Shown: positions 8,045 to 16,288 of the stretch, piece after piece
Layout: each line of letters begins with the position of its first letter
Position numbering within the stretch: the first letter of the stretch is position 1
Origin: Martelella mediterranea DSM 17316
GTDB lineage: Bacteria; Pseudomonadota; Alphaproteobacteria; Rhizobiales; Rhizobiaceae
Assembly: GCF_002043005.1 (NCBI RefSeq)
Contig: NZ_CP020332.1
Span: forward strand, 124,001-188,000
Direction: 5' to 3'
DNA: 64,000 bases
Notes under the pieces: generated by a model
Database searches by the model: none
What the model was told of the DNA's origin: nothing
What the model saw: the letters and a program-made list of their open reading frames with translations, nothing else
Translations under genes and position numbers: made by a program

Positions 8045-8959
8045 TTAGCCGCGGCCGTGCCCAAAGTCGTCGTCACGCCCCCTACCCTTTCGGGCGTTCG
8101 CGCGGGTCTTCTGTGGCGTTTCGAACGTCACATGCTGCCCTTGTTCGGGCAAAGGCCTTGGCAGGTCCTTTGTCTTGCCGACGAGAATATTCTGCTTGTC
8201 GTGCATCATGAAATCTGACCCGCCAACCCCGACCAGGACGCCATCATAGCGACGGCCAGGCTCGGTCGTTGCCATATAGCGATTTTGCCAATCAAAGCCT
8301 TGCGAGGTCAGAAATTTCTGTGCCTTCTCCAACGCCTGCACGCGTTCGGGATCAGAGATCTCGCGGAACAGGCGCTTGAAGGCATCGACATCGCCGCGTT
8401 CATGACCGGCAATACTGGCCTGCGCCATGCGCTCGGCCGACACGACATCAAAGTTAAGCTCGTGACCGGCGTTCTTCGCCAGCGCAGTCATGAACTCCCT
8501 CTGCGTCCGGCCATTGCCTTCGCGAAACGGATGGATCGAGTTGAGCCGATTGAAGTAAACTGCGGCCTGATCGGCAAACGTCTCCCGGTCGAGATCGCGC
8601 AGGAGGTCTTGACCGCGCAGGTCCTCGGAAAATCGGTCCAGCGCGCTGGGAATGGCCGGGCCGATCGCGAATTGCTCGCCGTCGATCTTCTGCATGGCCG
8701 GCATGGTCGCGACCGTGCCGTCAGAAAGCTGAACCCGCTCATCGCGGGTTCGCCCGGCCCATTCATAGACGTCCTGGAAAAGATGATGGTGAAGCGCTCT
8801 CAGGTGCCGAGCGTCGAAGGTCGGCTGCGGCCCGCCCCCAAGACGCAGTTCGATGAGACGGCCGGCAACACGTTCAGCCTCAACGGCAGAGAGTTTGTCG
8901 GGATCGGTTAAGCCATCGATGTTCTTGAGGGTGCCGTTTTCGTAAGCGTAGTTCGTCAT
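8045..8959 (-). CDS. Fic-domain AMPylating toxin (VbhT-like)
   Basis: 304-aa Fic protein. The catalytic motif HPFREGNGRTQR (around residues 140-152) matches HxFx(D/E)GNGRxxR of active Fic adenylyltransferases, which AMPylate target proteins; VbhT and FicT-type toxins modify topoisomerase subunits. After the Fic fold there is a small OB-like or KfrB-like segment (about residues 215-275) and an Arg-rich tail. The Bartonella VbhT BID secretion domain is absent. The gene overlaps the upstream antitoxin by 4 nt (ATGA), the classical layout. Fic/VbhA pairs are common beside conjugation genes and may act as addiction modules or relate to proteins delivered by type IV secretion. Confidence 0.9.
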   Translation of the reverse strand: MTNYAYENGTLKNIDGLTDPDKLSAVEAERVAGRLIELRLGGGPQPTFDARHLRALHHHLFQDVYEWAGRTRDERVQLSDGTVATMPAMQKIDGEQFAIGPAIPSALDRFSEDLRGQDLLRDLDRETFADQAAVYFNRLNSIHPFREGNGRTQREFMTALAKNAGHELNFDVVSAERMAQASIAGHERGDVDAFKRLFREISDPERVQALEKAQKFLTSQGFDWQNRYMATTEPGRRYDGVLVGVGGSDFMMHDKQNILVGKTKDLPRPLPEQGQHVTFETPQKTRANARKGRGRDDDFGHGRG

Positions 8960-9165
8960 CCGTTGGCGGCGCGAAACTCTTTCAGCATCGGAACGATATC
9001 GGTGGCCTCGATCTCGCCGCGAATGAAAGCCTTGAAAATGTGATCGGTGGCAGGATCGCGCTTCAGGCCTTCCATGGCATTGGAGTGATCGGCGCTGTTG
9101 ACCAGCCGGCGCCGCTTTTTCATCTCGGCATCGGAGATGCGCGCTTTCTCAAGGGTGCTCGCCAT
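8956..9165 (-). CDS. vbhA: VbhA-family antitoxin of the Fic toxin
   Basis: 69-aa antitoxin. The segment SADHSNAMEGLKRD holds the inhibitory (S/T)xxxEG motif (SNAMEG, near residue 28). In VbhA-type antitoxins its Glu enters the Fic active site and blocks productive ATP binding. The rest (IEATDIVPMLKEF) matches antitoxin-VbhA domains. A ribosome site AAGAAGGAAAAG precedes the ATG at 9165. It is expressed ahead of and coupled to the toxin, so repression should be immediate. Confidence 0.88.
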   Translation of the reverse strand: MASTLEKARISDAEMKKRRRLVNSADHSNAMEGLKRDPATDHIFKAFIRGEIEATDIVPMLKEFRAANG

Positions 9166-9372
9166 GGTCTTTTCCTTCTTAAGATCGGTGCGGTTTTACA
9201 GGCAGGCCGGTCTTCCTAGAATCTCTCAACCCTTGAACCGGCACGGTCCTGCTATGCACTCTCGCTCCTGGACGACAAATTCAGCGTAAGTCTATTGACC
9301 ACGCCAACTATACCAGAATCGGAAGAAGAATTCTCTTGTTTTTTTATATGTTTGACCCAGTTATCGGGTGCA

Positions 9373-9831
9373 TCAATCGTCTTTGCGGAGCCGCTTCGCA
9401 GGCAACGGAACGAACAGGTCATGAAACACGACCAGTGCCGTATCGGGCTCGACAGCGTAGCGGCCGTTCTTCGTGACTTTATAGAAGAGCCCCATTTCCT
9501 CGAGCACCACGCAGTTGCGCGGAACCGTAAACCGGCTGACGCCCAGGCGTTCCGCAAGAATTTGCAGGGGCAGGATTCCTCCGTCCAGCTGCGGATCGTA
9601 GATCAAGCCAATCAGGCTCACGCGCAACATCGGAAGCAGGTGCACGTAGCGGCTCGGCCGGTTCTCAATGGCGGTCGCAACCTTGAGAGCGTTAACACCT
9701 ACAGTTCCGGGCGGAATTTGCTCCAGAATCGGTGGTCCATCGAACCACACAAACGGGTCATGTGGCTGCGCACCCAGCCCCTTTATAATCTCTTCTCTTG
9801 TCATTCTCTCGCGACAGCTGTTCGAACCCAC
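9373..9831 (-). CDS. Predicted winged-helix protein, unrecognised family
   Basis: 152-aa protein. The middle (about residues 95-125, ILPLQILAERLGVSRFTVPRNCVVLEEMG) looks like a helix-turn-helix or winged helix followed by a wing-like strand, KVTKNGRYAVE, so it is probably DNA-binding. The N-terminal half has no motif I know. It could be a small transcriptional or replication regulator of the element. A second start, MTREEI at 9804, is possible. It is monocistronic, with gaps of about 200 nt on each side; the upstream gap (9832-10032) holds the inverted 7-mers TACCTAA (9935) and TTAGGTA (9974) and a strong hairpin, but no gene. Confidence 0.55.
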   Translation of the reverse strand: MGSNSCRERMTREEIIKGLGAQPHDPFVWFDGPPILEQIPPGTVGVNALKVATAIENRPSRYVHLLPMLRVSLIGLIYDPQLDGGILPLQILAERLGVSRFTVPRNCVVLEEMGLFYKVTKNGRYAVEPDTALVVFHDLFVPLPAKRLRKDD

Positions 9832-10000
9832 ATGGTGTTTCTTATATGTGCTTCAAGGCCCGATTGCCATTGTGATCCGGTGGGATGACGCCGAAAGAGC
9901 AAGGAGCGATTTGGCACTTTTCGCAAACCCATAATACCTAAAGTGAGGACAGAAGCGAAACAAGTGCGGACTATTAGGTACGTCGCGGATTTGCCGGAAC

Positions 10001-10025
10001 CGGCGCGGCGGTATCCGCCGCGCCG
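10001..10025 (-). terminator. Strong hairpin after the DUF736 gene
   Basis: CGGCGCGGCGG-TAT-CCGCCGCGCCG is a perfect 11-bp stem with a 3-nt loop, 7 nt beyond the DUF736 stop codon. No T-tract follows on the minus strand, so it may act as a Rho-assisted terminator or mRNA-stabilising end. Confidence 0.5.
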
Positions 10026-10032
10026 AGGGAGC

Positions 10033-10353
10033 TTAGCTCCAGGGGATCACGGTCATCAGATCATCATCGTCCTGGCCGGGAAACTTGCCGAGGTTTGCAC
10101 GGAACGCCCGGCTCGGGGTCGCAGCAGTCAGTTGCAGATACTCTTCACCGCTCTGGTTCGTCTGACGCCAGATGCCGCCAACCTCGATCTTCCGGCCTCG
10201 CGGAGATACGCCATACAAGCGGTAGACAGGCGCTTTCGGGTTCGTGCTGTTGAGCTCTTCGCCAGTGATGTCGAAGTCGAAGTCCAGTGCGGCGATGTTA
10301 CCCGCCAAAGTGCCGTTGTCGTTGAAGCGGATGAAGTTGATCAGGTCTGCCAT
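10033..10353 (-). CDS. DUF736-family protein
   Basis: 106-aa protein beginning MADLINFIRFNDNGTLAG. It follows the DUF736 layout: an early F..N/DG.L.G motif, a central YRLYG.....G..W strand pair, and a late YLQL..ATPSRAF..NLG segment before an acidic tail ending in VIPWS. DUF736 proteins are small beta-rich, OB-like proteins very common on rhizobial plasmids and integrative elements. Their role is unknown and may involve plasmid DNA metabolism. I chose the ATG at 10353 over 10422 because the homologous region begins there and a GGAGA site precedes it. Confidence 0.75.
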   Translation of the reverse strand: MADLINFIRFNDNGTLAGNIAALDFDFDITGEELNSTNPKAPVYRLYGVSPRGRKIEVGGIWRQTNQSGEEYLQLTAATPSRAFRANLGKFPGQDDDDLMTVIPWS

Positions 10354-10963
10354 TGGTATGTCTCCGTTGTTTGATCGAATTGACGGGGACGCCAACAAGG
10401 ACCGGGAAAAGGATGACTGCACCCTTCAGGGCCGCAGCGAAGCGAAGGGCGGCGCAGGACCGGAAAAGACGGAGGGTCCGCCGAAGGTGGAAGCCGTCTT
10501 TTTTGGACGGAGACGTTGCTGACAGACCCCGGGCCTTACAGTCCCATCGTCAATTGCTCGCAAACAACAACGGCTGGACATTCCTTCGCCATGGCAGCCC
10601 GCGTCAGCTTTGTGCAACAGGGTGTCGATACTGGCAAAGAACACAGTCTGCATGGACAACAAAGCACGAAACGGCCTGTCGCAGCGAATCCGAAAGGGGC
10701 TCTGTTCCTTCGATGCGAGGAAATTCCCGACACAACACGACGGAGACGGTCACCCCCGAAACGAAAATTGGGTCCTTCGTCAAAAACAGAATCTGAATAG
10801 GAGAGGAACAGACCGGGCCGATTGAGGGAGGCTGCCAGCGCGGTCACTCTTGGCTAAATATCGCCATTTTCGAGTTCGGCAAAGATGGTTTCAGGCAGGG
10901 CAAGACAGATCGTATAATCGGCGAAACTCGGTTGCCAATATTTATTTTGTCCATATTATTGGA
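10354..10963. other. Gene-poor gap between the DUF736 gene and arsR
   Basis: About 600 nt with no credible gene. Short open frames exist on both strands, but none has a ribosome site, a family resemblance or good codon use. The only clear structures are the inverted repeat at 10464-10502 and, at the right end, the arsR promoter with its operator. A TATAAT hexamer at 10913-10918 has no good -35 partner. This is probably the boundary between the plasmid-maintenance block and the arsenic island. Confidence 0.5.
10464..10502. terminator. Bidirectional terminator-like inverted repeat
   Basis: AAAAGACGG (10464-10472) and CCGTCTTTT (10494-10502) are perfect 9-bp arms around a GC-rich 21-nt loop. 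Runs of A and T lie at the outer ends, so the stem would be followed by U residues in either direction. Confidence 0.5.
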
Positions 10964-10965
10964 CA
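10932..10965 (+). promoter_or_regulatory. arsR promoter with overlapping ArsR operator
   Basis: The -35 TTGCCA (10932-10937) and -10 TATTAT (10954-10959) are 16 bp apart. The -10 is the exact centre of a perfect inverted repeat, TGTCCA-TATTAT-TGGACA (10948-10965). This fits repression by ArsR, released by arsenite. The predicted start of transcription falls at or next to the arsR ATG (10967), so the mRNA would be leaderless. Confidence 0.65.
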
Positions 10966-10966
10966 C

Positions 10967-11329
10967 ATGGAAATAAGCATCGTCACCGCGAGTTTTAGCG
11001 CGCTTTCCCAAGAGACCCGTCTTGAGGCGTTTCGTCTCCTTGTTCGCCATGAACCCGACGGGCTCCCTGCCGGGGAGATCGCACGTCAATTATCTGTACC
11101 GCACAACACCATGTCGGCACATCTTGCGGTGCTTTCACGGGCAGGATGGGTGATATCGCGCCGACAGAGCCGCTCAATCATCTATCGCGCCAATCTCGAG
11201 CACATGCAGGAAACTCTGCGTTTTCTGGTTCGCGACTGCTGCGCTGGCCACCCAGAAGTTTGCGAGCCGTTTTCGGCGGCTCTGAGTGAAGGTGGCCTCA
11301 ACGACAAAAGAAGGAGCGAGAACGCTTGA
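10967..11329 (+). CDS. arsR: ArsR-family arsenite-responsive repressor
   Basis: 120-aa winged-helix repressor. The recognition region is IARQLSVPHNTMSAHLAVLSRAGWV (about residues 42-66). The C-terminal cysteines in DCCAGHPEVC (two adjacent, one six later) match the As(III)-binding triad of the Acidithiobacillus-type ArsR rather than the CxC of plasmid R773. When arsenite binds, the repressor leaves the operator that overlaps its own -10 box. The ATG at 10967 fits the domain start; no Shine-Dalgarno precedes it, consistent with a leaderless message. It overlaps arsC by 4 nt. Confidence 0.92.
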   Translation: MEISIVTASFSALSQETRLEAFRLLVRHEPDGLPAGEIARQLSVPHNTMSAHLAVLSRAGWVISRRQSRSIIYRANLEHMQETLRFLVRDCCAGHPEVCEPFSAALSEGGLNDKRRSENA

Positions 11330-11739
11330 AAGCGATAATCTTTCACAATCCGGCATGCGGAACCTCCCGAAATACCCTAGCGATGATCGAGGCGTCGGGC
11401 GAAACCCCGACCGTGATAGAATACCTAAAGACCCCACCCAGTCGTGAACGGCTGATCGAGCTGATTTCGATGATGGCCATCACGCCAAGAGAGTTGCTGC
11501 GCCGCAAGGGAACGCCTTTTGAGGAACTCAATCTTGATGATCCGACGCTGAGTGATGATCAACTGATCGATGCAATGATGGCGCACCCGATCCTGATCAA
11601 TCGTCCAATTGTGGTGACAGAAAAAGGTGCGCGGTTATGCCGGCCTTCAGAGCGGGTCCTTGAACTGCTGGCAAACCCGGTGGCGGTGTTTACCAAGGAA
11701 GACGGCGATGTGTTACGCTTCGGCGGGGCAACTCAATGA
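11326..11739 (+). CDS. arsC: Arsenate reductase, glutaredoxin-dependent
   Basis: 137-aa ArsC of the thioredoxin-fold, glutaredoxin/GSH-dependent family. It reduces arsenate to arsenite in the cytoplasm so that ArsB can export it. The catalytic Cys sits in [11 protein letters not shown] (about residue 12), and the ILINRPIVV segment with its conserved Arg is present near residue 90. The start is TTG at 11326, overlapping the arsR stop (TTGA), with AAGGAGCGAG upstream. It is the second gene of arsR-arsC-arsH-arsB. A second, unrelated arsenate reductase type occurs nearby as a fusion (13939-14775). Confidence 0.92.
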   Translation: MKAIIFHNPACGTSRNTLAMIEASGETPTVIEYLKTPPSRERLIELISMMAITPRELLRRKGTPFEELNLDDPTLSDDQLIDAMMAHPILINRPIVVTEKGARLCRPSERVLELLANPVAVFTKEDGDVLRFGGATQ

Positions 11740-12464
11740 GCGGGACTGAACGCCTCGATGACCTGCCGAATATCGATCCGGACAAGTTACGTCCAATTGA
11801 CGTCGATTTGCTGGCGGGGCCGGATGCGCCGCGCCATCCCCCCAGGATTCTGGTGCTCTACGGCTCGTTGCGCGAGCGCTCCTTTTCACGCCTGGCCTCC
11901 GAAGAGGCGATGAGACTATTGCGCTGGTACGGCTGCGAAGTGCGCACTTTCAAACCGTCGGGTCTACCTCTGCCTGACGATGCGGATTCCGGCCACCCGA
12001 AAGTCCAGGAGTTGCGCGACCTCGCCCAATGGTCCGAGGGCATGCTGTGGGTCAGCCCCGAGCGGCATGGCGCGATGACCGGCATCATGAAGACGCAGAT
12101 CGACTGGATACCGCTATCGCTGGGCGGTATCCGGCCCACCCAGGGCAAGACACTGGCGGTCATGGAGGTTTCGGGCGGCAGCCAGAGCTTCAATGCCGTC
12201 AACCAGATGCGAATCCTCGGGCGCTGGATGCGTATGATCACCATCCCCAATCAATCATCCGTACCCAAGGCCTTCACCGAGTTTGACGAAGCCGGGCGCA
12301 TGAAGCCTTCACCCCTCTACATGCGTATCGTCGATGTGTGTGAGGAACTTGTGAAGTTCACCTGGCTGACGCGCGGCAGGTCTGCCTATCTCACTGACCG
12401 TTATTCAGAGCGCGTCGAGAGTGCTGAGGAGCTCTCTCGACGCGTCAACCAGAACACGCACTGA
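11736..12464 (+). CDS. arsH: ArsH NADPH-dependent FMN reductase
   Basis: 242-aa ArsH flavoprotein. The flavodoxin-like core starts at [15 protein letters not shown] (about residues 38-52), the FMN phosphate-binding loop. [20 protein letters not shown] near residue 110 is characteristic of ArsH. Family members oxidise trivalent organoarsenicals such as methylarsenite and have NADPH:FMN or quinone reductase activity, giving resistance beyond inorganic arsenite. It overlaps arsC by ATGA and precedes arsB by 15 nt, so it is co-transcribed. Confidence 0.92.
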   Translation: MSGTERLDDLPNIDPDKLRPIDVDLLAGPDAPRHPPRILVLYGSLRERSFSRLASEEAMRLLRWYGCEVRTFKPSGLPLPDDADSGHPKVQELRDLAQWSEGMLWVSPERHGAMTGIMKTQIDWIPLSLGGIRPTQGKTLAVMEVSGGSQSFNAVNQMRILGRWMRMITIPNQSSVPKAFTEFDEAGRMKPSPLYMRIVDVCEELVKFTWLTRGRSAYLTDRYSERVESAEELSRRVNQNTH

Positions 12465-12479
12465 CGATAAGGTCTTTTC

Positions 12480-13793
12480 ATGTTGGCACTGGCTATTTTT
12501 GTCGTCACCCTGGTTCTGGTGATCTGGCAGCCGAAAGGTCTGGGGATTGGTTGGAGCGCGCTCGGCGGCGCTTTGGTGGCACTGCTGACGGGCGTGGTGC
12601 ATCCGGACGATATCGTCGTGGTATGGGATATCGTCTGGGATGCCACTTTCACTTTCGTGGCGCTGATTATCATTTCGCTGATCCTGGACGAAGCTGGGTT
12701 CTTCGCGTGGGCAGCGCTGAATGTGGCACGTTGGGGCAACGGACGCGGCCATTTGCTTTTCCCGCTTGTCGTTATACTGGGGGCGATCATTGCTGCGTTC
12801 TTTGCCAATGACGGCGCAGCCCTTCTGCTGACGCCCATTGTCATCGCTATTCTCCTGCGCCTGAATTTTGGGCCGCCGGCGGCGTTGGCCTTCATCATCG
12901 CGACCGGGTTCATCGCAGACACGGCAAGCCTGCCGCTGGTGATCTCCAACCTCGTCAATATCGTCAGTGCCAACTATTTTGATATCGGGTTCGACCGCTA
13001 CGCGGCGGTCATGGTCCCTGTGAATTTTGTTTCCCTGGCAGCAACACTGGCCGTGCTCTGGTTGGCATTCGGCCGTCGAATTCCCAAACACTACTCCGTC
13101 GAGAGCCTGGACCCGCCGCACATGGCCGTCAAGGATCCACTGGTCTTCCGGGCTGCGTTTCCCTTGCTGGCCGTGCTGCTTGCCGCCTATTTCGTGACGG
13201 CCCCGCTGGGCATTCCCATCGCGTTTGTGACAGGTACTGGCGCAGTTCTGCTCATGGCAATTGCCGGGCGCTGGTGGCAGGCCGGCCGCGGTGCAATCGT
13301 CTCCGTATCGGACGCGCTTCGCGGCGCCCCCTGGCAGATCGTTCTGTTCTCAATCGGCATGTATCTCGTCGTCTACGGGTTTGGCAATGCGGGGCTGACG
13401 AATTACGGCGCCCTGGCGATTGAGTGGTTGGCGCAACATGGTGAGTTTGTCGCCACGCTGGGCACCGGCGTGCTTTCCGCCATCGCAGCCTCCATCATGA
13501 ACAATATGCCCTCGACATTGGTCGGTGCATTGTCTATCGATCGGGCCAACGTGCCTGCGGCAACGCGGGAGTTGATGATCTACGCCAACGTCATTGGCAA
13601 TGATCTGGGGCCCAAATTCACCCCGATCGGCAGTCTCGCGACCTTGCTCTGGCTCCATGTGCTGGCCGGAAAGGGCTACAGGATTGGCTGGGGCCAGTAT
13701 ATGAAAATCGGTCTTCTGATAACACCGCCGGTATTGCTGGCAAGCCTGGTCGCCCTGGCTTTCTGGCTACCGGCTCTACCGCCATCGCCATAG
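12480..13793 (+). CDS. arsB: ArsB arsenite/H+ antiporter
   Basis: 437-aa inner-membrane protein of the ArsB/NhaD (ion transporter) superfamily with about 12 hydrophobic segments. Conserved stretches include [15 protein letters not shown] near residue 102 and [13 protein letters not shown] near 340. It extrudes As(III) and Sb(III) using the proton gradient; no ArsA ATPase gene is present, so it should act as a secondary carrier. It is the last gene of the ars operon. Large open frames on the opposite strand are shadows of this gene. Confidence 0.93.
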   Translation: MLALAIFVVTLVLVIWQPKGLGIGWSALGGALVALLTGVVHPDDIVVVWDIVWDATFTFVALIIISLILDEAGFFAWAALNVARWGNGRGHLLFPLVVILGAIIAAFFANDGAALLLTPIVIAILLRLNFGPPAALAFIIATGFIADTASLPLVISNLVNIVSANYFDIGFDRYAAVMVPVNFVSLAATLAVLWLAFGRRIPKHYSVESLDPPHMAVKDPLVFRAAFPLLAVLLAAYFVTAPLGIPIAFVTGTGAVLLMAIAGRWWQAGRGAIVSVSDALRGAPWQIVLFSIGMYLVVYGFGNAGLTNYGALAIEWLAQHGEFVATLGTGVLSAIAASIMNNMPSTLVGALSIDRANVPAATRELMIYANVIGNDLGPKFTPIGSLATLLWLHVLAGKGYRIGWGQYMKIGLLITPPVLLASLVALAFWLPALPPSP

Positions 13794-13938
13794 GTGCATC
13801 TTGGGTCATGGCGCGGTGAGTTTCGCTGCCTGGAAGTTGCCGTCGGCACGATGACGCTGTCGTAATAGCCGGTTGGTCGCCTGGCCAGAAGGCGAATCCT
13901 GCCCAAGACAGCGTGAAAGCGCCGCTCTTCGACAGTAT

Positions 13939-14775
13939 TCAGACTCGGGCCAGGCGCAGCCTACCGATATCGTCAACATGCTCCTGAAGGGCGGCGCGAT
14001 CGAGGGTCGGTCCCGGGAGTTGAGCGAAGGGTTGAATGCGCCGGCGCATGGCCTGATAGGTCTGGCGAAACAATTCGAGGCGTTCTTCATCGCTGAAAAC
14101 GCCCGCGGCAGGATCCGGGTGACCCCAATGCGCTGTAACCGGCTGTCCGGGCCAGACCGGGCATTCTTCATTGGCCGCCTGGTCGCACACAGTGAAAACG
14201 AAGTCCATTTGCGGCGCGGTCGGCTTCTGAAACTCGGCGATCGAGCTTGTCCCCAGTTCTGAAATCTCGTGTCCGTTTTCTTCAAGAACCTGCAGGGTCA
14301 AGGGATGGACCGCGCCATGTGACGATGTGCCTGCGGAATAGGCTGCAAACCGCTCAGGCGCGGTGTCACGCAGGATGACTTCGGCAAAGATTGACCGCGC
14401 TGAATTGCGCGTACAGACGAACAGGACATTATATCTGCGGTGATCGTTCGCGTCGAAATCTATCGTGCGATGGTCATTGTTTGTTCGGCCCCGACAACAA
14501 TCCTCCGAGAGGAAGCCTATCAGCGACTTCGCGCCGGATAGATCGGCGCTGTACAACAACGAGTTCCCGTCGCGATCCTGATGGACGAGACCCGCACGCC
14601 GCAGAACCGATAGATAGATAGAAAGCGTCGAGCGTTTATAGCCAAGTGTTTCGGCCAGTTCACCGGCTGCCACTGATTGCGGATATCGTCGAACCAGAAC
14701 GCGGAATACGTGGAGCCGTTCGGCGTGCCCGAGCGCATCGAGCATCCCGACCATGTCATCTATCATTACGTGCAT
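13939..14775 (-). CDS. ArsR - arsenate reductase (LMW-phosphatase type) fusion
   Basis: 278-aa two-domain protein. Residues 1-100 form an ArsR-type winged helix (LAETLGYKRSTLSIYLSVLRRAGLV) ending in EDCCRG, which retains two adjacent cysteines but not a third. Residues 115-250 form a low-molecular-weight protein-tyrosine-phosphatase-fold arsenate reductase, with P-loop FVCTRNSARS and the later HWGHPDPA segment. It would combine arsenic sensing and reduction in one chain; such fusions are known in alphaproteobacteria. The P-loop has Arg where the usual CTGNSARS has Gly. An inverted-repeat operator lies just upstream. The start may instead be the ATG at 14766. Confidence 0.88.
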   Translation of the reverse strand: MHVMIDDMVGMLDALGHAERLHVFRVLVRRYPQSVAAGELAETLGYKRSTLSIYLSVLRRAGLVHQDRDGNSLLYSADLSGAKSLIGFLSEDCCRGRTNNDHRTIDFDANDHRRYNVLFVCTRNSARSIFAEVILRDTAPERFAAYSAGTSSHGAVHPLTLQVLEENGHEISELGTSSIAEFQKPTAPQMDFVFTVCDQAANEECPVWPGQPVTAHWGHPDPAAGVFSDEERLELFRQTYQAMRRRIQPFAQLPGPTLDRAALQEHVDDIGRLRLARV

Positions 14776-14789
14776 GCCTCTTCAGTGCA

Positions 14790-14816
14790 GTCATAAGTCC
14801 GATTTATGCTTATGAC
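14790..14816 (-). promoter_or_regulatory. Operator-like inverted repeat upstream of the ArsR-ArsC fusion
   Basis: GTCATAAG (14790-14797) and CTTATGAC (14809-14816) are perfect 8-bp arms separated by 11 bp, 15 bases upstream of the fusion gene's first ATG. Size and position fit an ArsR-family autoregulatory operator. Its sequence differs from the TGTCCA operator of arsR at 10948-10965, so the two regulators probably do not cross-bind. Confidence 0.55.
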
Positions 14817-14851
14817 CGGAAGAGACAACGATTTTGTGTCAGCCGCAAGGT

Positions 14852-15559
14852 TTAGCCGAGGGCGTACCCTATTCCCCTGATTGTTCGGAGCGGGTAGTTC
14901 GTTTTCTTCTGGTTGAGCACCTTGCGCAGACGGCCGATATGCACATCCACACTGCGAATATCGACATCGCCTTTGCGCCGTCCGGCGCGTTCCAACAACT
15001 GTTCCCTGGTGAAGGGTCGTCCAGGACGACTCATGAAGGCCGCAAGCATGCGATATTCGGTTGGACCGAGATGCACGGGGCGTCCTTCGATATAGACCCG
15101 CAGCGCGTCTTCATCCAGAGCGATGCGCTCAAAGGTGAGGCAGGGCCTTACCTTTCCGGAATCGATACGACGAAGCTGGACATGGAGCCGCGCCGCCAGC
15201 TCTGATGAAGAGTAGGGTTTGGACAGGTAATCGTCTGCGCCCAGTTCAAGCCCCTTGACCTTGTCTTCCTCGCCGGAACTGCCGGACAGAATAATCAGCG
15301 GCATCTGCCTCGTGGCGCTGTCCTGTTTGAAGCTGCGGCACAGGTTGAAGCCATAATCATTCGGTGCGACCCAATTGAAAAGGACGATGTCCGGCCTCTC
15401 ATCTCTTGCCGCCTGCAGCGGCGTCTTGCCGTCCATCGCCACACACGCGGCATATCCGCTGTCCTGCAGTTGCCGGAACAGGGAGTCCCGTTCGACCATC
15501 CCGTTTTCGACCACGAGAATTCTGGGTTTCAGCAGATCGAGTGCTTTCTGCTTCAGCAT
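14852..15559 (-). CDS. PhoB-like OmpR-family regulator with degenerate receiver
   Basis: 235-aa protein aligning end to end with PhoB: receiver domain (residues 12-130) and C-terminal winged helix (about 140-233: GPTEYRMLAAF, VDVHIGRLRKVL, RGIGYALG). The receiver has lost key residues. PhoB DLILLDW reads DIVLFNW here (Asn codon at 15374-15376), and the acidic VVEDE pocket reads VVENG. The conserved Lys (LSKPYS) and Ser (ILSGSS) remain. It therefore probably cannot be phosphorylated normally and may be constitutive or differently triggered. It follows phoU and pstB on the same strand; no phoR is visible. Possible targets are phosphate-uptake genes. Confidence 0.85.
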   Translation of the reverse strand: MLKQKALDLLKPRILVVENGMVERDSLFRQLQDSGYAACVAMDGKTPLQAARDERPDIVLFNWVAPNDYGFNLCRSFKQDSATRQMPLIILSGSSGEEDKVKGLELGADDYLSKPYSSSELAARLHVQLRRIDSGKVRPCLTFERIALDEDALRVYIEGRPVHLGPTEYRMLAAFMSRPGRPFTREQLLERAGRRKGDVDIRSVDVHIGRLRKVLNQKKTNYPLRTIRGIGYALG

Positions 15560-15589
15560 GGCGGTTCCCGTCTTATTTGTTGACCCGTC

Positions 15590-16267
15590 TTATGTGTCGA
15601 TCGATCCGTCTGGCGCTTCGCGTCTGCTCATGAAAATCACTTCTTCGGCAATATTCGTGGCATGGTCACCGATACGCTCCAGGCTTTTGGCGGCAAACAG
15701 CAGATGGATATCGGACTTCAGTTTCGAGGTGTCTCGCCGGCTGCCCGCCAGAACAAGGTGAAACAGATCATCATGGAGGACATCGATACGCCTGTCGCCG
15801 CGCACCACCTTGTGCGCCAGGTCAACATCCCGGCGCACAAGGGCATCATTGGCATCTTCCAATGCTCCAAGAACCGCGGCATGCAGCTGTCTGAACAGTT
15901 CAGCTGCATCCGCCGATATCCGGGAGTTGCGGTCCGCAATGGCGCGTTTGGCGATATTCTTCGCATGATCCGCCGCGCGCTCAAGGTTTCCCGCGCTGTG
16001 CTCGATGGCGATGACCTGACGAAGGTCACCGGCCACCGGCTGATAGCGCACCAGTATATCCAGACAGCGGGCGCGGATTGTCTCCAATTCGCGGTCCACC
16101 ACCAGATCGTTTTCAACCACTTCACCGGCGCGCACCAGATCGTTGTCGAGAAGCACGTGGGCTGCGCTTGCAACCATGGCCTGAACATGTTCCGTCATGA
16201 TCAGGACGGCGGCGGACAGGTCACTCAGTGCCTGTTCAAAGGCTTGCAGTGTATGTCGCTTTTCCAT
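15590..16267 (-). CDS. phoU: Phosphate signalling protein PhoU
   Basis: 225-aa PhoU with the characteristic two repeats of a three-helix bundle; each repeat carries the metal-binding acidic motif, seen as ERAADHAKNIAK (about residue 95) and ERIGDHATNIAEE (about residue 200). PhoU restrains PstSCAB and modulates PhoR/PhoB signalling. Length is normal. It lies between pstB and the PhoB-like gene in one operon. Pho/Pst genes often accompany arsenic islands because arsenate enters through phosphate transporters. Confidence 0.93.
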   Translation of the reverse strand: MEKRHTLQAFEQALSDLSAAVLIMTEHVQAMVASAAHVLLDNDLVRAGEVVENDLVVDRELETIRARCLDILVRYQPVAGDLRQVIAIEHSAGNLERAADHAKNIAKRAIADRNSRISADAAELFRQLHAAVLGALEDANDALVRRDVDLAHKVVRGDRRIDVLHDDLFHLVLAGSRRDTSKLKSDIHLLFAAKSLERIGDHATNIAEEVIFMSRREAPDGSIDT

Positions 16268-16288
16268 TTGCTTCCTTTCGACATCTCA

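Noticed and set aside
10426..10662. 78-codon minus-strand frame between the DUF736 gene and arsR
   Set aside because: No ribosome site, no recognisable motif, and it overlaps a terminator-like repeat.
12405..13121. Open frame opposite arsB
   Set aside because: Antisense to clear ArsB membrane segments; low-complexity Arg/Gln-rich product.
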